A stretch of DNA of 40,207 nucleotides from Hydrogenophilales bacterium 16-64-40 (GTDB lineage Bacteria; Pseudomonadota; Gammaproteobacteria; Burkholderiales; Thiobacillaceae): contig NCGX01000034.1 in the NCBI GenBank assembly GCA_002256995.1, forward strand, positions 1 through 40,207. Reading direction: 5' to 3'. Under the pieces are notes generated by a model. It worked only from the letters and a program-made list of their open reading frames with translations. It made no database searches and was not told the DNA's origin. Shown here in pieces: positions 8,296-16,746 of the stretch (the first letter of the stretch is position 1; the number at the start of each line of letters is the position of its first letter). Made by a program: the position numbers and the translations under genes.

Positions 8296-10419
8296 CTAAG
8301 CCGCATGGGTCGGCGCCTTCTTGTCTGCCGAGTCAAGTCGGTGGTGCAGCCAACGGCGCAGGGCAAAAAACGCCAGCACCACCGCGGCCACGAGGAGCGC
8401 GATCAGGCCGTAATTGATGTTGCCGGGGTCACGCAGGAAACTGTGCAACTGGCCGCCGAACAGGGTGGCCGTTAGCGTTCCGGGCAGCATGCCGATCGCG
8501 GTGCCGAGGGAGTAATGGCTGACCCGGATGTGGAATGCACCGGCCACCAGGTTGACCACGATGAACGGCGCCACCGGCACCAGACGAACGGCGACGACGG
8601 AGAGCAGGCCGCGGCGCCGCAGTTCGCGGGCAATCCGGTTCAGCCGGGTGCCGGCGAGGCGCCGGATCGCGTTACGGCTCAGGAAGCGGCCGACGGCATA
8701 GGTCAGCAGCGCCGCGGCCAGTATCCCCACCATGGCGTACACGAACCCAGCCAGCGGACCGAACGCCACCACTGCGGCGAGCGTGATCAGCGGGCGCGGA
8801 AACATCGTCAGCGTCGCCAGCGTATAGGCCGCGATCACGATCAGCGGCCCGCCAGGCTGGCCGGCCAACAGGCCTGCCCAGGCGGCGACGGCTTGCGGGG
8901 AAACGTATTCGGAAAGCGGCGTCCAGCGCCAGGCGGCGAACAGGCCGGCGAGAACGAGCAGGCCCAGCAGCGACCAGGCGAGCGGATGGCCGGACTTCAT
9001 CGCGGTGGCGTCGGGCGCGAGCTGGGTGATGAGCTGCTCAGCTGCGACCGGGCTTTCGAGGTCCGCCAGTTCGGCGATGGGCGCCAGCGAGACCGGCCAC
9101 TCGTCGGTCTTCGCGAACGGCAGCAGGCGGCGTTCCCCATGAGTGAGCGCGGCGATCGCCGCCGCCGCCGAGCCTTCCCGCTCGATGGCGGCCGCCACCT
9201 GCGCCGGGCTGACGTCAAGGTGCTCCGCCAGCAGCCGGTTGCGGAAACCCACAATCGCGCAGCGAACGGCGTCCGAGCCGTCGGCCTCCAGCGTGAGGTC
9301 GCACTCGGTGTCGAAGCCCATCGAGCGGTTGTTGAGGTTGGCCGAACCGACGCGGGCCCACTCGTCGTCCACCACGCACAGCTTGGCGTGCACGTTGATG
9401 GCGCGATCGCCCAGGCCCGGCACCACCGGGTAATAGACGTGCAGGCGGCCGAACCTGTCCGCCCGGCGCAACCGTTCCAGCAGCTGTGTCCGCAGCATCC
9501 CCATGGTCGGCCCCTCGAGCCAGCCCTCCGACGACCGCCGCAGGACCATCACGATCTCCGGGCAGTCTTCGCACCCCAGCCGCGCCTCGATCGCCGCGCC
9601 GATCCGGGCCGACGTGAAATACTGGTTCTCGAAATAGACCAGGCGTCTGGCTGCCGCGAGCATGTCCAGGTAGAGCGTCTCCACCTCGCGCACCTCGGTC
9701 CTGCCGTTGTAGGCAGGCTCGGTGCGCGAAATGGCGACCATGACGTTACCCACATCCGGCACCAGTTCCTGTGGCCAGGGGTCGCTGCCATTTGCTGTCG
9801 CCGCCAGGGTTTCGCCGGTGCCGCGCCGCCAGCGTTCGCGCGCCAGGTTTCCGAGTGCGCGGGCGGCGTCGCCGTCCACCGCGACCATCACGTCATGCAC
9901 CGGCAGATAGGGCACGTCGCCGATCATGCGGCGCGGATCGTCGACCGTGTGCGCCGGCGTGTCCCAGCGGTCCGGCGCAAGGTCCATGCCGCCGACAAAC
10001 GCAATGGCGTCGTCGATCACGATGATCTTCTGGTGGTGCGATCCGCCGGTCGGAAAGTCGGGATCGAAGCGAAGCTGGATACGATGTCTCGGTTTCCAGC
10101 CCAGCCCGAAAATCGGCGGGACCTCCCGGCTCACGCCGTAAATCATCGGGAAGTCCCAGTCGAGGATATGGACTTTCAGGCGGCGCGAGCGCTTGACCAG
10201 AAAATTCAGGAAATCCCCCAGGACGATCGGCACGCCCCGCGGCCATTCGCCGTGTCCCATCACGGTCCGGCTATTGAAATCCCAGCCCACGATCAGAATC
10301 GATCGTTGCGCGCGCAGCGCCGCGCGCACGAAGGCGTCGAAGTAGGCCTCGCCGTCGATCAGGAAAGCGGCGCGGTTCGCGCGCACCCGGCGCCAGCAGC
10401 TTTCCCCCTCGACCAGCAC
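8296..10419 (-). CDS. phospholipase D-like protein fused to a VTT/DedA membrane domain
   Basis: The 707-residue chain joins two parts. The N-terminal part (about 15-400) is a phospholipase D/cardiolipin synthase-type enzyme with both HKD motifs: HHQKIIVID (H129, K131, D136) and VHAKLCVVDD (H344, K346, D351), each followed by the usual Gly-Gly or Gly-Ser. The C-terminal part (about 480-700) has several membrane helices and the VTT/SNARE-associated signature (FPRPLITLAAVVAFGPLAG, AVRLVPVAPFIVVNLVAGA). The role is probably phospholipid head-group transfer or hydrolysis at the inner membrane; the substrate is unknown. It starts with GTG and has only a weak AGGA upstream. The fusion is seen in other proteobacteria. 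No operon partner is evident. Confidence 0.88.
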   Translation of the reverse strand: MLVEGESCWRRVRANRAAFLIDGEAYFDAFVRAALRAQRSILIVGWDFNSRTVMGHGEWPRGVPIVLGDFLNFLVKRSRRLKVHILDWDFPMIYGVSREVPPIFGLGWKPRHRIQLRFDPDFPTGGSHHQKIIVIDDAIAFVGGMDLAPDRWDTPAHTVDDPRRMIGDVPYLPVHDVMVAVDGDAARALGNLARERWRRGTGETLAATANGSDPWPQELVPDVGNVMVAISRTEPAYNGRTEVREVETLYLDMLAAARRLVYFENQYFTSARIGAAIEARLGCEDCPEIVMVLRRSSEGWLEGPTMGMLRTQLLERLRRADRFGRLHVYYPVVPGLGDRAINVHAKLCVVDDEWARVGSANLNNRSMGFDTECDLTLEADGSDAVRCAIVGFRNRLLAEHLDVSPAQVAAAIEREGSAAAAIAALTHGERRLLPFAKTDEWPVSLAPIAELADLESPVAAEQLITQLAPDATAMKSGHPLAWSLLGLLVLAGLFAAWRWTPLSEYVSPQAVAAWAGLLAGQPGGPLIVIAAYTLATLTMFPRPLITLAAVVAFGPLAGFVYAMVGILAAALLTYAVGRFLSRNAIRRLAGTRLNRIARELRRRGLLSVVAVRLVPVAPFIVVNLVAGAFHIRVSHYSLGTAIGMLPGTLTATLFGGQLHSFLRDPGNINYGLIALLVAAVVLAFFALRRWLHHRLDSADKKAPTHAA

Positions 10420-10439
10420 GAATCAGTATCCTGAATCAG

Positions 10440-10555
10440 AAATATCGAAACATAAAACGGCGTCTTTTTCCGCATGGCGGCGTTGCTCGTCGTTGCCATA
10501 GTCTCGGCTATGTCGCCTCCTCGCGCCTTGCCCTGCGAAAAAATCCATCCGTTTA
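10440..10555. repeat. long imperfect inverted repeat between two minus-strand genes
   Basis: The 115-base gap folds on itself. An outer arm tttttccgca (about 10466-10475) is nearly complementary to tgcgaaaaaa (about 10536-10545). An inner dyad, catag tctcgg ctatg, lies at about 10497-10512, and gcggcg / cgcc steps lie between. It looks like a dispersed palindromic repeat or a transcription terminator for the transaldolase-transketolase gene. Its copy number elsewhere is not visible here. Confidence 0.45.
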
Positions 10556-13522
10556 CTAGGCCCTCAAGCGTCCGGCATCGGGATGGTTCACCAGGGCGAG
10601 CACCTGCTGCACGATGACATGGCGGGAAATCCCGTGGCGCTCGAGCAGCGCGTGCGGCGTCCCGGAGCGGGGCTCGCTGCCGACCGCCAGAAAGCGCAGC
10701 GGAACCAGCCAGTCGTGGGCGCGCGCCACGGCGTCGCCGAGGCCGCCGTCCGCCCAGTGGTCTTCCACCACCACCAGGCCGCGGGTCTCCCCGGCCGCCT
10801 GGATCAGGGTCGCCACATCCAAGGGCTTCACCGAGTAGGCGTCGATCACCCGCAGCGCAATGCCCTGCTGTTTCAGGCTGTCATGGGCGGCCAGCGCCTC
10901 GTGCACCGTCACGCCGGCCGCCACCACCGTGCACTGGTCATCGCCGGAGGCGCGCAGCACCTTGCTGCCGCCCACCGGGAAACGCTCGTCGTTGCCGTAG
11001 ATCACCGGCGTCTTGCCGCGGGTGGTGCGCAAATAGACAATGCCTTCGCTGCGCGCCGCCTGTTCGGTCAGGCGCTCGGCGCTCACCGCGTCGCAGGGAT
11101 ACAACACCGTGCTGTGCGCCAGCGCGCGGAACATGGCCAGATCCTCCAGCCCCATTTGCGAGGGACCGTCCTCGCCGATCGAGACCCCGGCGTGGCTGCC
11201 ACAGAAAACCAGATGCTGCGGCCGGCTGTGGCCGGCCATGCGGATGAAGTCGTAGGCGCGCGAGAGAAAGCAGGCGAAGGTCGATACGAACGGGATTTTC
11301 CCGCAGGCGGCCAGGCCGAGCGCGGCGCCCACCATGTTCTGCTCGGCGATCCAGCACTCGAAGAAACGCTCGGGAAAGGCCTCGGCGAAGAACTCCGAGC
11401 GGGTGGAGTTTTTCACGTCGCCGTCCAGCGCCACGATGTCCGGATTCAGCGCGCCCAGCTTCGCCAGCGCGTGGCCGTAGGCTTCGCGGGTGGCCACCTC
11501 GGCGCCGGACGCGTAGTTGACGTCGATGCTGCCGGGCGTTCCAGCAATCGCCGTCTCGAACGCGCCGCTGCGCCGCGGTTCGACACGGGGCTGAGACTGC
11601 ACGTCGCCGACCTCGTCCAGCGCCTGCTGCAGCCGCTCGCGCTCGACCGGCTTGCCGTGCCAGCCGCCGGCGCCTTCGAGGAAGGACACGCCGCGGCCCT
11701 TCACGGTGCACGCGAGGATCGCCGTCGGCCCGCCCTCGCGGGCGCGTTCCAGCGCGTCGAGCACCGCGTCCATGTCGTGGCCGTGGATCTCGATGGCGCG
11801 CCAGCCGAAAGACTCGAAGCGGCGCGCCAGCACCGCAGTGTCGTGGCCGTAGGGCGCGGGCCCCGACTGGCCGAGGCCGTTGACGTCGACGATCGCGACC
11901 AGATTCGCCAGTTTGTTGAGCGAGGCGAACTGCGCCGCCTCCCACACCGAGCCCTCCGAGCACTCGCCGTCGCCGAGCAGGCAGAACACGCGCGCGTCGA
12001 TGCCGTCGAGACGGTTGGCCAGCGCCATGCCGTTGGCCGCCGACAGCCCCTGCCCGAGCGAACCGGTCGCCACCTTGATCCACGGATTGTTCGGCGTCGG
12101 GTGGCCCTCCAGCGTGCTGTCGATGCGGCGCAGGCTCATCGGGTCCTCCTCGATGGCGCCGGCCGCGGCCAGCGCCGCCCACAGGATGGGCGCGGCGTGG
12201 CCTTTCGACAGCACGAAGCGGTCGACATTGCGCGCCTGCGGATCCGCCGGGTCCCAGCGCATTTCGTGAAAAAACAGCGCCGCCACAATCTCGGCGCACG
12301 ACAAGCAGGAGGTGGGGTGACCGGAGCCCGCCTCGGTGGTCATGCGCAGGACTTGCCGCCGCAGCAGGCGCGTCGCCTCGGGCAGCATCTCCGCCCCCTC
12401 GCGCCGCTGCAGCAGGCGGCCCTTGTCCTCGATCAGTTGGGTCAGCGCATCGTAGGGCTCGATGAATTTCTGCACCCCTTCGTTCTCCAGCTGCGTGGCC
12501 AACTGGGCGAAGTCGATGCCGAGCGCGTCGAGCGCCGCCATCGTCTGCCGCGCATCGTCGACGCTGTCTTCCAGGGTCGTCGCCACTTGGCCGCGATCTG
12601 CGAAGGCCGTGATCGTCTTGTCCGGCAAAGTATTGACGGTGTGTGGCCCGATCAGCGGCTCGACGTACATGACGTCGCGATAGTCGGGATTCTTGGTGCT
12701 GGTGCTGGCCCACAGCAGGCGCTGCACCTGCGCGCCTTGCGCTGCCAGCTTCTGCCAGCGCTCGCTCGCCACCATGTGCTTGAAGCGCTGGTAGGCGAGC
12801 TTGGCATTGGCGACGGCAACCTTGCCCAGCAGGCTTCTGGCCTGCGCCTCGTGCGCGGTGCCGAAACGGTGGGCCAGCAGGCTGTCCGCCAGGATGTCGA
12901 TGCGGCTGAGGAAAAAACTCGCCACCGAGGCTATGCCGGCCACCGGCTTGCCGGCTTCGAGGCGGCGCTCCAGTGCGCGCAGCCAGGCCTCGGCGACGGC
13001 TTCGTAGCGCGGCACCGAAAACAGCAGTGTGATGTTGATGTTGATCCCCTCGAACAGGCATTGCTCGATGGCCGGCAGGCCGGCCAGCGTTCCGGGAATC
13101 TTGATGAACAGGTTGGGCCGATTCACCGCCGCGTGCAGCCGGCGCGCCTCCTCGATGCTGGCCTGGGTGTCGTGCGCCAGATGCGGCGACACCTCCAGGC
13201 TGACGTAGCCGTCGACGCCGCCACTCTCGTCGTAGACCGGACGCAGCACGTCGCAGGCGTCGCGCACGTCGCTCACCATCACGGCCTCGTGGACCTCCGC
13301 CGCGGTGCGGCCGGCGGCGAAGGCGTCGCGGATTTCGTCATCGTAGTCGCGGCTGCTGCTGATTGCCTGGTGGAAAATCGCCGGGTTCGAGGTGACGCCG
13401 CGCAGGCCGTGCTCGCGGACGCGGCGCTCGAGTTCGCCGCTGGCGATCTTGTGGCGGGTGAGATTGTCCAGCCAGTAGCTTTGCCCGTGCGCCACCAGTT
13501 GGCGCAATGAATCTGCCTCCAT
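10556..13522 (-). CDS. bifunctional transaldolase-transketolase fusion
   Basis: This 988-residue protein combines two non-oxidative pentose-phosphate enzymes. Residues 1 to about 365 are a transaldolase: YWLDNLTRHKI, RGVTSNPAIF, and the Schiff-base lysine in NLFIKIPGT (K141). From about 380 on it is a complete transketolase: RMTTEAGSGHPTS, LSKGHAAPILW and GSLGQGLSAANGMA, then the thiamine diphosphate motif GDGECSEGS...NGLGQ. The pyrimidine domain follows (ALDGDVKNSTRSEFF, CWIAEQNMVGAALG, GVSIGEDGPSQMGLEDLA). I chose ATG 13522 because TAAGGAGACGCC precedes it; an upstream start at 13564 adds 14 unlikely residues. Coupling would pass sugar phosphates between the two halves of the cycle. No neighbouring carbon-metabolism gene is present. 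Confidence 0.93.
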   Translation of the reverse strand: MEADSLRQLVAHGQSYWLDNLTRHKIASGELERRVREHGLRGVTSNPAIFHQAISSSRDYDDEIRDAFAAGRTAAEVHEAVMVSDVRDACDVLRPVYDESGGVDGYVSLEVSPHLAHDTQASIEEARRLHAAVNRPNLFIKIPGTLAGLPAIEQCLFEGININITLLFSVPRYEAVAEAWLRALERRLEAGKPVAGIASVASFFLSRIDILADSLLAHRFGTAHEAQARSLLGKVAVANAKLAYQRFKHMVASERWQKLAAQGAQVQRLLWASTSTKNPDYRDVMYVEPLIGPHTVNTLPDKTITAFADRGQVATTLEDSVDDARQTMAALDALGIDFAQLATQLENEGVQKFIEPYDALTQLIEDKGRLLQRREGAEMLPEATRLLRRQVLRMTTEAGSGHPTSCLSCAEIVAALFFHEMRWDPADPQARNVDRFVLSKGHAAPILWAALAAAGAIEEDPMSLRRIDSTLEGHPTPNNPWIKVATGSLGQGLSAANGMALANRLDGIDARVFCLLGDGECSEGSVWEAAQFASLNKLANLVAIVDVNGLGQSGPAPYGHDTAVLARRFESFGWRAIEIHGHDMDAVLDALERAREGGPTAILACTVKGRGVSFLEGAGGWHGKPVERERLQQALDEVGDVQSQPRVEPRRSGAFETAIAGTPGSIDVNYASGAEVATREAYGHALAKLGALNPDIVALDGDVKNSTRSEFFAEAFPERFFECWIAEQNMVGAALGLAACGKIPFVSTFACFLSRAYDFIRMAGHSRPQHLVFCGSHAGVSIGEDGPSQMGLEDLAMFRALAHSTVLYPCDAVSAERLTEQAARSEGIVYLRTTRGKTPVIYGNDERFPVGGSKVLRASGDDQCTVVAAGVTVHEALAAHDSLKQQGIALRVIDAYSVKPLDVATLIQAAGETRGLVVVEDHWADGGLGDAVARAHDWLVPLRFLAVGSEPRSGTPHALLERHGISRHVIVQQVLALVNHPDAGRLRA

Positions 13523-13712
13523 TGGCGTCTCCTTAACGGCTGCCGCCGATTCTCGACGGGTCACGTCAGAACGAAGCCGGCGCTGTCGCTGTCAGCCAGG
13601 TTCAGCGCCGCCCTGCGGAAAAGCGTGCACGCGACATCGCAAGCGCCTGCACGCCAAATGTCCGTTCACTATAGAACCAAAAACGGCTGATCCCGGAAGA
13701 CGCGCGCCGCGC

Positions 13713-14708
13713 TCAGCCGTACGCCGCGGGGGCGGACTTGCCCCGAAACAGCCGGTAGGTGTGCAGCGTGTAGGCCAGCACGAAGGGCATCAGGATCAGC
13801 ACCCCCGCCAGGATGAAGCCCAGGGTGGCAAGCGGCGAGGCCGCGTCCCATAGCGTGAATGCCCGCGGCACGATGTAGGGCCACAGGCTGTAGGCGAGGC
13901 CCGCCAGGGCGAGCAGGAACAGGGCCACGCACAACAGGAACGGCACAAGCTCGCGCCGCCGCCGGCCCAGGCTGCGCCACAGCGCCACCCCGACGACCAC
14001 GCTGGCCAGCGGCAGGGGCGCGAGCCAGACGAGCGCCGGAAAGCTGAACCAGCGCTCGGCGATGGCGGGCTGGCCGAGCGGGGTCCAGACGCTGACCACG
14101 GCGAAAAACAGCAGCAGGACGACGGTGAGCGGCCGGGCGAGACGGTAGCAGCGGGCCTGCAGCGCGCCCTCGGTCTTGAGGATGAGCCAGGCGGCGCCCA
14201 GCAGCGCGTAGCCCGCGGCCACCGCGCTGCCGGTCATCAGGCTGAAGGGGGTGATCCAGTCCCCCGGGCCGCCGGCGTGGCGCTGTCCGCTCACCTGCAG
14301 CCCGTCGACGAAGCTGCCCACCATCGCCCCCTAGCAGAACGCGGCCAGCAGCGAGCCGGCGCACAGGCTGGCCGTCCACAAGCCTTTCCAGCGCGCCTCC
14401 GGCCGATACTCGAAGGCGACGCCGCGCAGCACCCGCGCGACGAGCATCAGGCTCAGCGGGACATACCAGGCCGCAAGCAGTATCCCGTAGGCCACGGGAA
14501 ACGCGGCGAACAGGACCACGCCGCCCAGCACCAGCCAGGTTTCGTTGCCGTCCCACACCTGCGCCACACTGGCGATCATCAGCTCGCGCGCGTGCGCATC
14601 GCCGGCGAAGGGCAACAGCATGCCGATCCCCAGATCGAAGCCGTCGAGGACGACGTACATCACCACGCTGAAGCCGAGGAAAAGATATGCGATCAGGGCA
14701 TAGTCCAT
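13713..14708 (-). pseudogene. cydB: cytochrome bd-type quinol oxidase subunit II, interrupted by an amber codon
   Basis: Subunit II pairs with CydA in the cytoplasmic membrane bd-type oxidase. The frame from ATG 14708 starts typically (MDYALIAYLFLGFSVVMYVV, then LDGFDLGIGMLLPF and QVWDGNETWLVLGG). It reads 125 residues to a TAG at 14331-14333. The same frame then continues without shift (GAMVGSFVDGLQVSGQ) to the stop at 13713-13715, 331 residues in all. Relatives usually have Gln before this Gly, so a single CAG to TAG change explains it. Unless the amber is suppressed or is a sequencing error, the protein is truncated after about three helices. The start overlaps the DUF427 stop (TAATG). The stretch 13523-13712 holds no gene I can see. 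Confidence 0.88.
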
Positions 14709-15097
14709 TACGCAGCGGTCACGACCGTATCGACCTTGTCCGGGTAGAACGCGAGGCGGTCCTTGATCGCGAGCATCTCGTCGTACGGCTGTTCGTAGGT
14801 CCACACCGCATTCTCCGGACCGTCTTTCAGCGAGTAGTACGACGCCTGTCCCTTGAACGGGCAATCGGTATGGTGGTCGGTGCGAACGAGCCGTTCCATC
14901 TTCACGTCCTTGCGCGGGACGTAGTAGACGACGGGCGCCACCACATGGCCGACGTGCGTCTCTTCGAGCCGGATCGCGTCGGTCGTGTCGGCGATGATTT
15001 CGCCGTTGTAGCGGATCTGGACGTGCACGCCCGCCGGCTGGGTCGCGATGCGATGGTCGGGATAGGTCTTGAATCCCGGGGCACTGTTTGCGCTCAT
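14708..15097 (-). CDS. DUF427 family protein encoded between cydA and cydB
   Basis: This 129-residue soluble protein is of the DUF427 family. Visible family features are the beta-rich core VHVQIRYNGEIIADTTDAIRL, the HxxHVVAPVVYYVPRKDV segment and CPFKGQASYYSL. The molecular function of DUF427 is not established. ATG 15097 is preceded by AAGGAGAAGCTC, which settles the start. The stop overlaps the cydB start by one base (TAATG), which implies translational coupling, and cydA ends 69 bases upstream. A role with the bd oxidase is suggested by position only. Confidence 0.88.
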   Translation of the reverse strand: MSANSAPGFKTYPDHRIATQPAGVHVQIRYNGEIIADTTDAIRLEETHVGHVVAPVVYYVPRKDVKMERLVRTDHHTDCPFKGQASYYSLKDGPENAVWTYEQPYDEMLAIKDRLAFYPDKVDTVVTAA

Positions 15098-15166
15098 GAG
15101 CTTCTCCTTGCTTGAGGAGTGTTCAAGCACTATAGATCGCACCTTCCCGAGATCAATGAAGGCGCG

Positions 15167-16525
15167 TCAGCGGTACCACGCGGTGCGCCGCGTCGCCCGC
15201 ACCTGTTCCGGCAGCGCCCGCTCCGGCCCGTGCGCGACCATGTGCCCGAAGAAATACAGAAAAACCGGCAGCAGCACCGCGTAAAGCAGCAGGTACAGGG
15301 CGAGCGAGAACGCCACCGTGCTCGCCGCGAGCGGCGTGGCGGCCTGGGCTGTGGTCATCATGCCCTGCACCACCCAGGGCTGGCGTCCGACTTCGGTGGC
15401 CACCCAGCCCGCGACCACCGCCACCAGGCCCAGCGGGCTGCAGGCGACGCACAGCTGCAGGAACCCGGGCCGGCTGTAGAGCATTCCGCGCAGCCGCAGC
15501 ACCAGCCCGATCAGTGCCACGGCAAACAGAAAAAAGCCGATCCCCACCATCAGGCGAAAGGCAAAGAACACGGTCGGCACATGCGGCCGTTCTGCCGCCG
15601 CCACCTGGTCCAGGCCAAGCACCACGCCGTCCGGATCGTGCTTCAGAATCACACTGCTCATGTACGGGATCTCCAGCGCATAACGATTGGCCGCGGCATC
15701 CATGTCCGGCAGCGCGAACACCACGAAAGGCGCGGCAGGCCGCGTCTGCCACAGCGCTTCCATCGCCGCCACCTTCATCGGCTGGTCGCGCTGCACCTGC
15801 AGGCCGTGCAGGTCACCGAGCACAATCTGGCCGGCGCTGAACACCAGCGCCGCCGCCATCGCCAGCGAAAAGGCGCGGCGCGACGTTTCCTCCTGCCCGC
15901 GGCGCAGCAGCCGCCAGGCGCTCACGCCGGCCACCACGAAGGCGCCCGTCAGCAGCGACGCGGTCAGCATGTGAGCCAGGCGATAGGGAAAGGACGGGTT
16001 GAACACCACCTGCCACCAGTCCCCCGGCGAGAACACGCCGTCCTCCAGCGTGAAGCCCGCCGGCGTGTGCATCCAGGAATTGGCCGCCAGGATCCAGAAC
16101 GCCGACAGCACGGTGCCGAGCGCCACCATGCAGGTGGCGAACAGGTGCAGGCGCACCCCCACCCGCCCCCAGCCGAGCAGCATCACCGGCAGAAAGCCCG
16201 CTTCGAGGAAGAAGGCCATCAGCACCTCGTAGGCGAGCAAGGGCCCCAGCACGTTGCCGGTGGCATGGGAGAACGGGGCGAAATTGGTGCCGAACTCGAA
16301 CGACAGCACGACGCCGGTGACCACGCCCATGCCGAACGCCAGGCCGAACAGCTTGGCCCAGAAGCGGTACAGCCGCATGTAGACCTCCTTCCCGCTGCGC
16401 AGCCACAGCACCTCCAGCAGCACGAGAAAAGGCGCCAGCCCCAGGGTCAGGGTCGGGAACAGGATGTGAAAGCCGAGGGTGAACGCGAACTGCAGGCGGG
16501 AGAGCAGGATCGCGTCGAGTTCCAT
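15167..16525 (-). CDS. cydA: cytochrome bd-type quinol oxidase subunit I (short Q-loop)
   Basis: Subunit I oxidises quinol and reduces oxygen at its haems. The chain has 452 residues from ATG 16525 (GTG 16528 adds one). Haem ligands fit the family: His in FTLGFHILFPTLTLGL, His in YRLAHMLTAS, and Met in FRLMVGIGFF. The Q-loop has the quinol-site Lys and Glu in QPMKVAAMEALW but is short, as in the cyanide-insensitive (CioA) type. GRQPWVVQG is the conserved C-terminal motif. At least eight membrane helices are evident. No strong ribosome binding site is seen; the start lies 18 bases after the stop of the 49-aa gene, so coupling is likely. Its partner cydB is interrupted. Confidence 0.95.
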   Translation of the reverse strand: MELDAILLSRLQFAFTLGFHILFPTLTLGLAPFLVLLEVLWLRSGKEVYMRLYRFWAKLFGLAFGMGVVTGVVLSFEFGTNFAPFSHATGNVLGPLLAYEVLMAFFLEAGFLPVMLLGWGRVGVRLHLFATCMVALGTVLSAFWILAANSWMHTPAGFTLEDGVFSPGDWWQVVFNPSFPYRLAHMLTASLLTGAFVVAGVSAWRLLRRGQEETSRRAFSLAMAAALVFSAGQIVLGDLHGLQVQRDQPMKVAAMEALWQTRPAAPFVVFALPDMDAAANRYALEIPYMSSVILKHDPDGVVLGLDQVAAAERPHVPTVFFAFRLMVGIGFFLFAVALIGLVLRLRGMLYSRPGFLQLCVACSPLGLVAVVAGWVATEVGRQPWVVQGMMTTAQAATPLAASTVAFSLALYLLLYAVLLPVFLYFFGHMVAHGPERALPEQVRATRRTAWYR

Positions 16526-16543
16526 CACTCGGGTCCGCGGGCG

Positions 16544-16693
16544 TCAGCGGGGCGCAAGTTCGCGCAGGTTAGCGCGCACGAACAGCAAGAGGGCCGCCAG
16601 GGTCTTGACGCGCGGGTGTTTGGCGCGGCGTGCATCGGGAAAGGCGAGCGCCATTAGGATCAGGCAGATCGCAAGCATCAGGGTCTCGGTCAT
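16544..16693 (-). CDS. 49-residue membrane peptide upstream of cydA
   Basis: A perfect AAGGAG eight bases before ATG 16693 supports translation. Residues 4-18 (TLMLAICLILMALAF) form one membrane helix, residues 31-41 (TLAALLLFVRA) a second, weaker hydrophobic stretch, with a basic linker (DARRAKHPRVK) between. It ends 18 bases before cydA. Small single-helix subunits such as CydX are known partners of bd oxidases, but they normally sit after cydB and begin with a recognisable MWYFAW-type motif, which is absent here. A role as an oxidase subunit or assembly factor is inference. Confidence 0.7.
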   Translation of the reverse strand: MTETLMLAICLILMALAFPDARRAKHPRVKTLAALLLFVRANLRELAPR

Positions 16694-16715
16694 GCGGTTC
16701 TCCTTGTCCGGAAAA

Positions 16716-16729
16716 CGCTTGCGCAAGCG
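16716..16729 (-). other. 14-bp perfect palindrome with a following T run
   Basis: cgcttgcgcaagcg is a perfect palindrome in the 53-base gap between two genes of the cyd operon. Read on the minus strand it is followed by TTTT, so it could be a weak attenuator or terminator. As a symmetric site it could also be an operator. Neither role can be shown from sequence. Confidence 0.3.
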
Positions 16730-16746
16730 CGGAGACAGGCAGGCGG

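Noticed and set aside
8515-10434. 639-codon open frame on the plus strand
   Set aside because: It lies opposite the phospholipase D/VTT gene and reads Arg/His/Gln-rich sequence without any motif, as expected for an antisense frame in GC-rich DNA.
10583-13510. 975-codon open frame on the plus strand
   Set aside because: It is the complement of the transaldolase-transketolase gene, with skewed composition and no recognisable domain.
15119-16657. 512-codon plus-strand frame over cydA
   Set aside because: It is antisense to cydA, with His/Gln/Arg-rich sequence and no domain.
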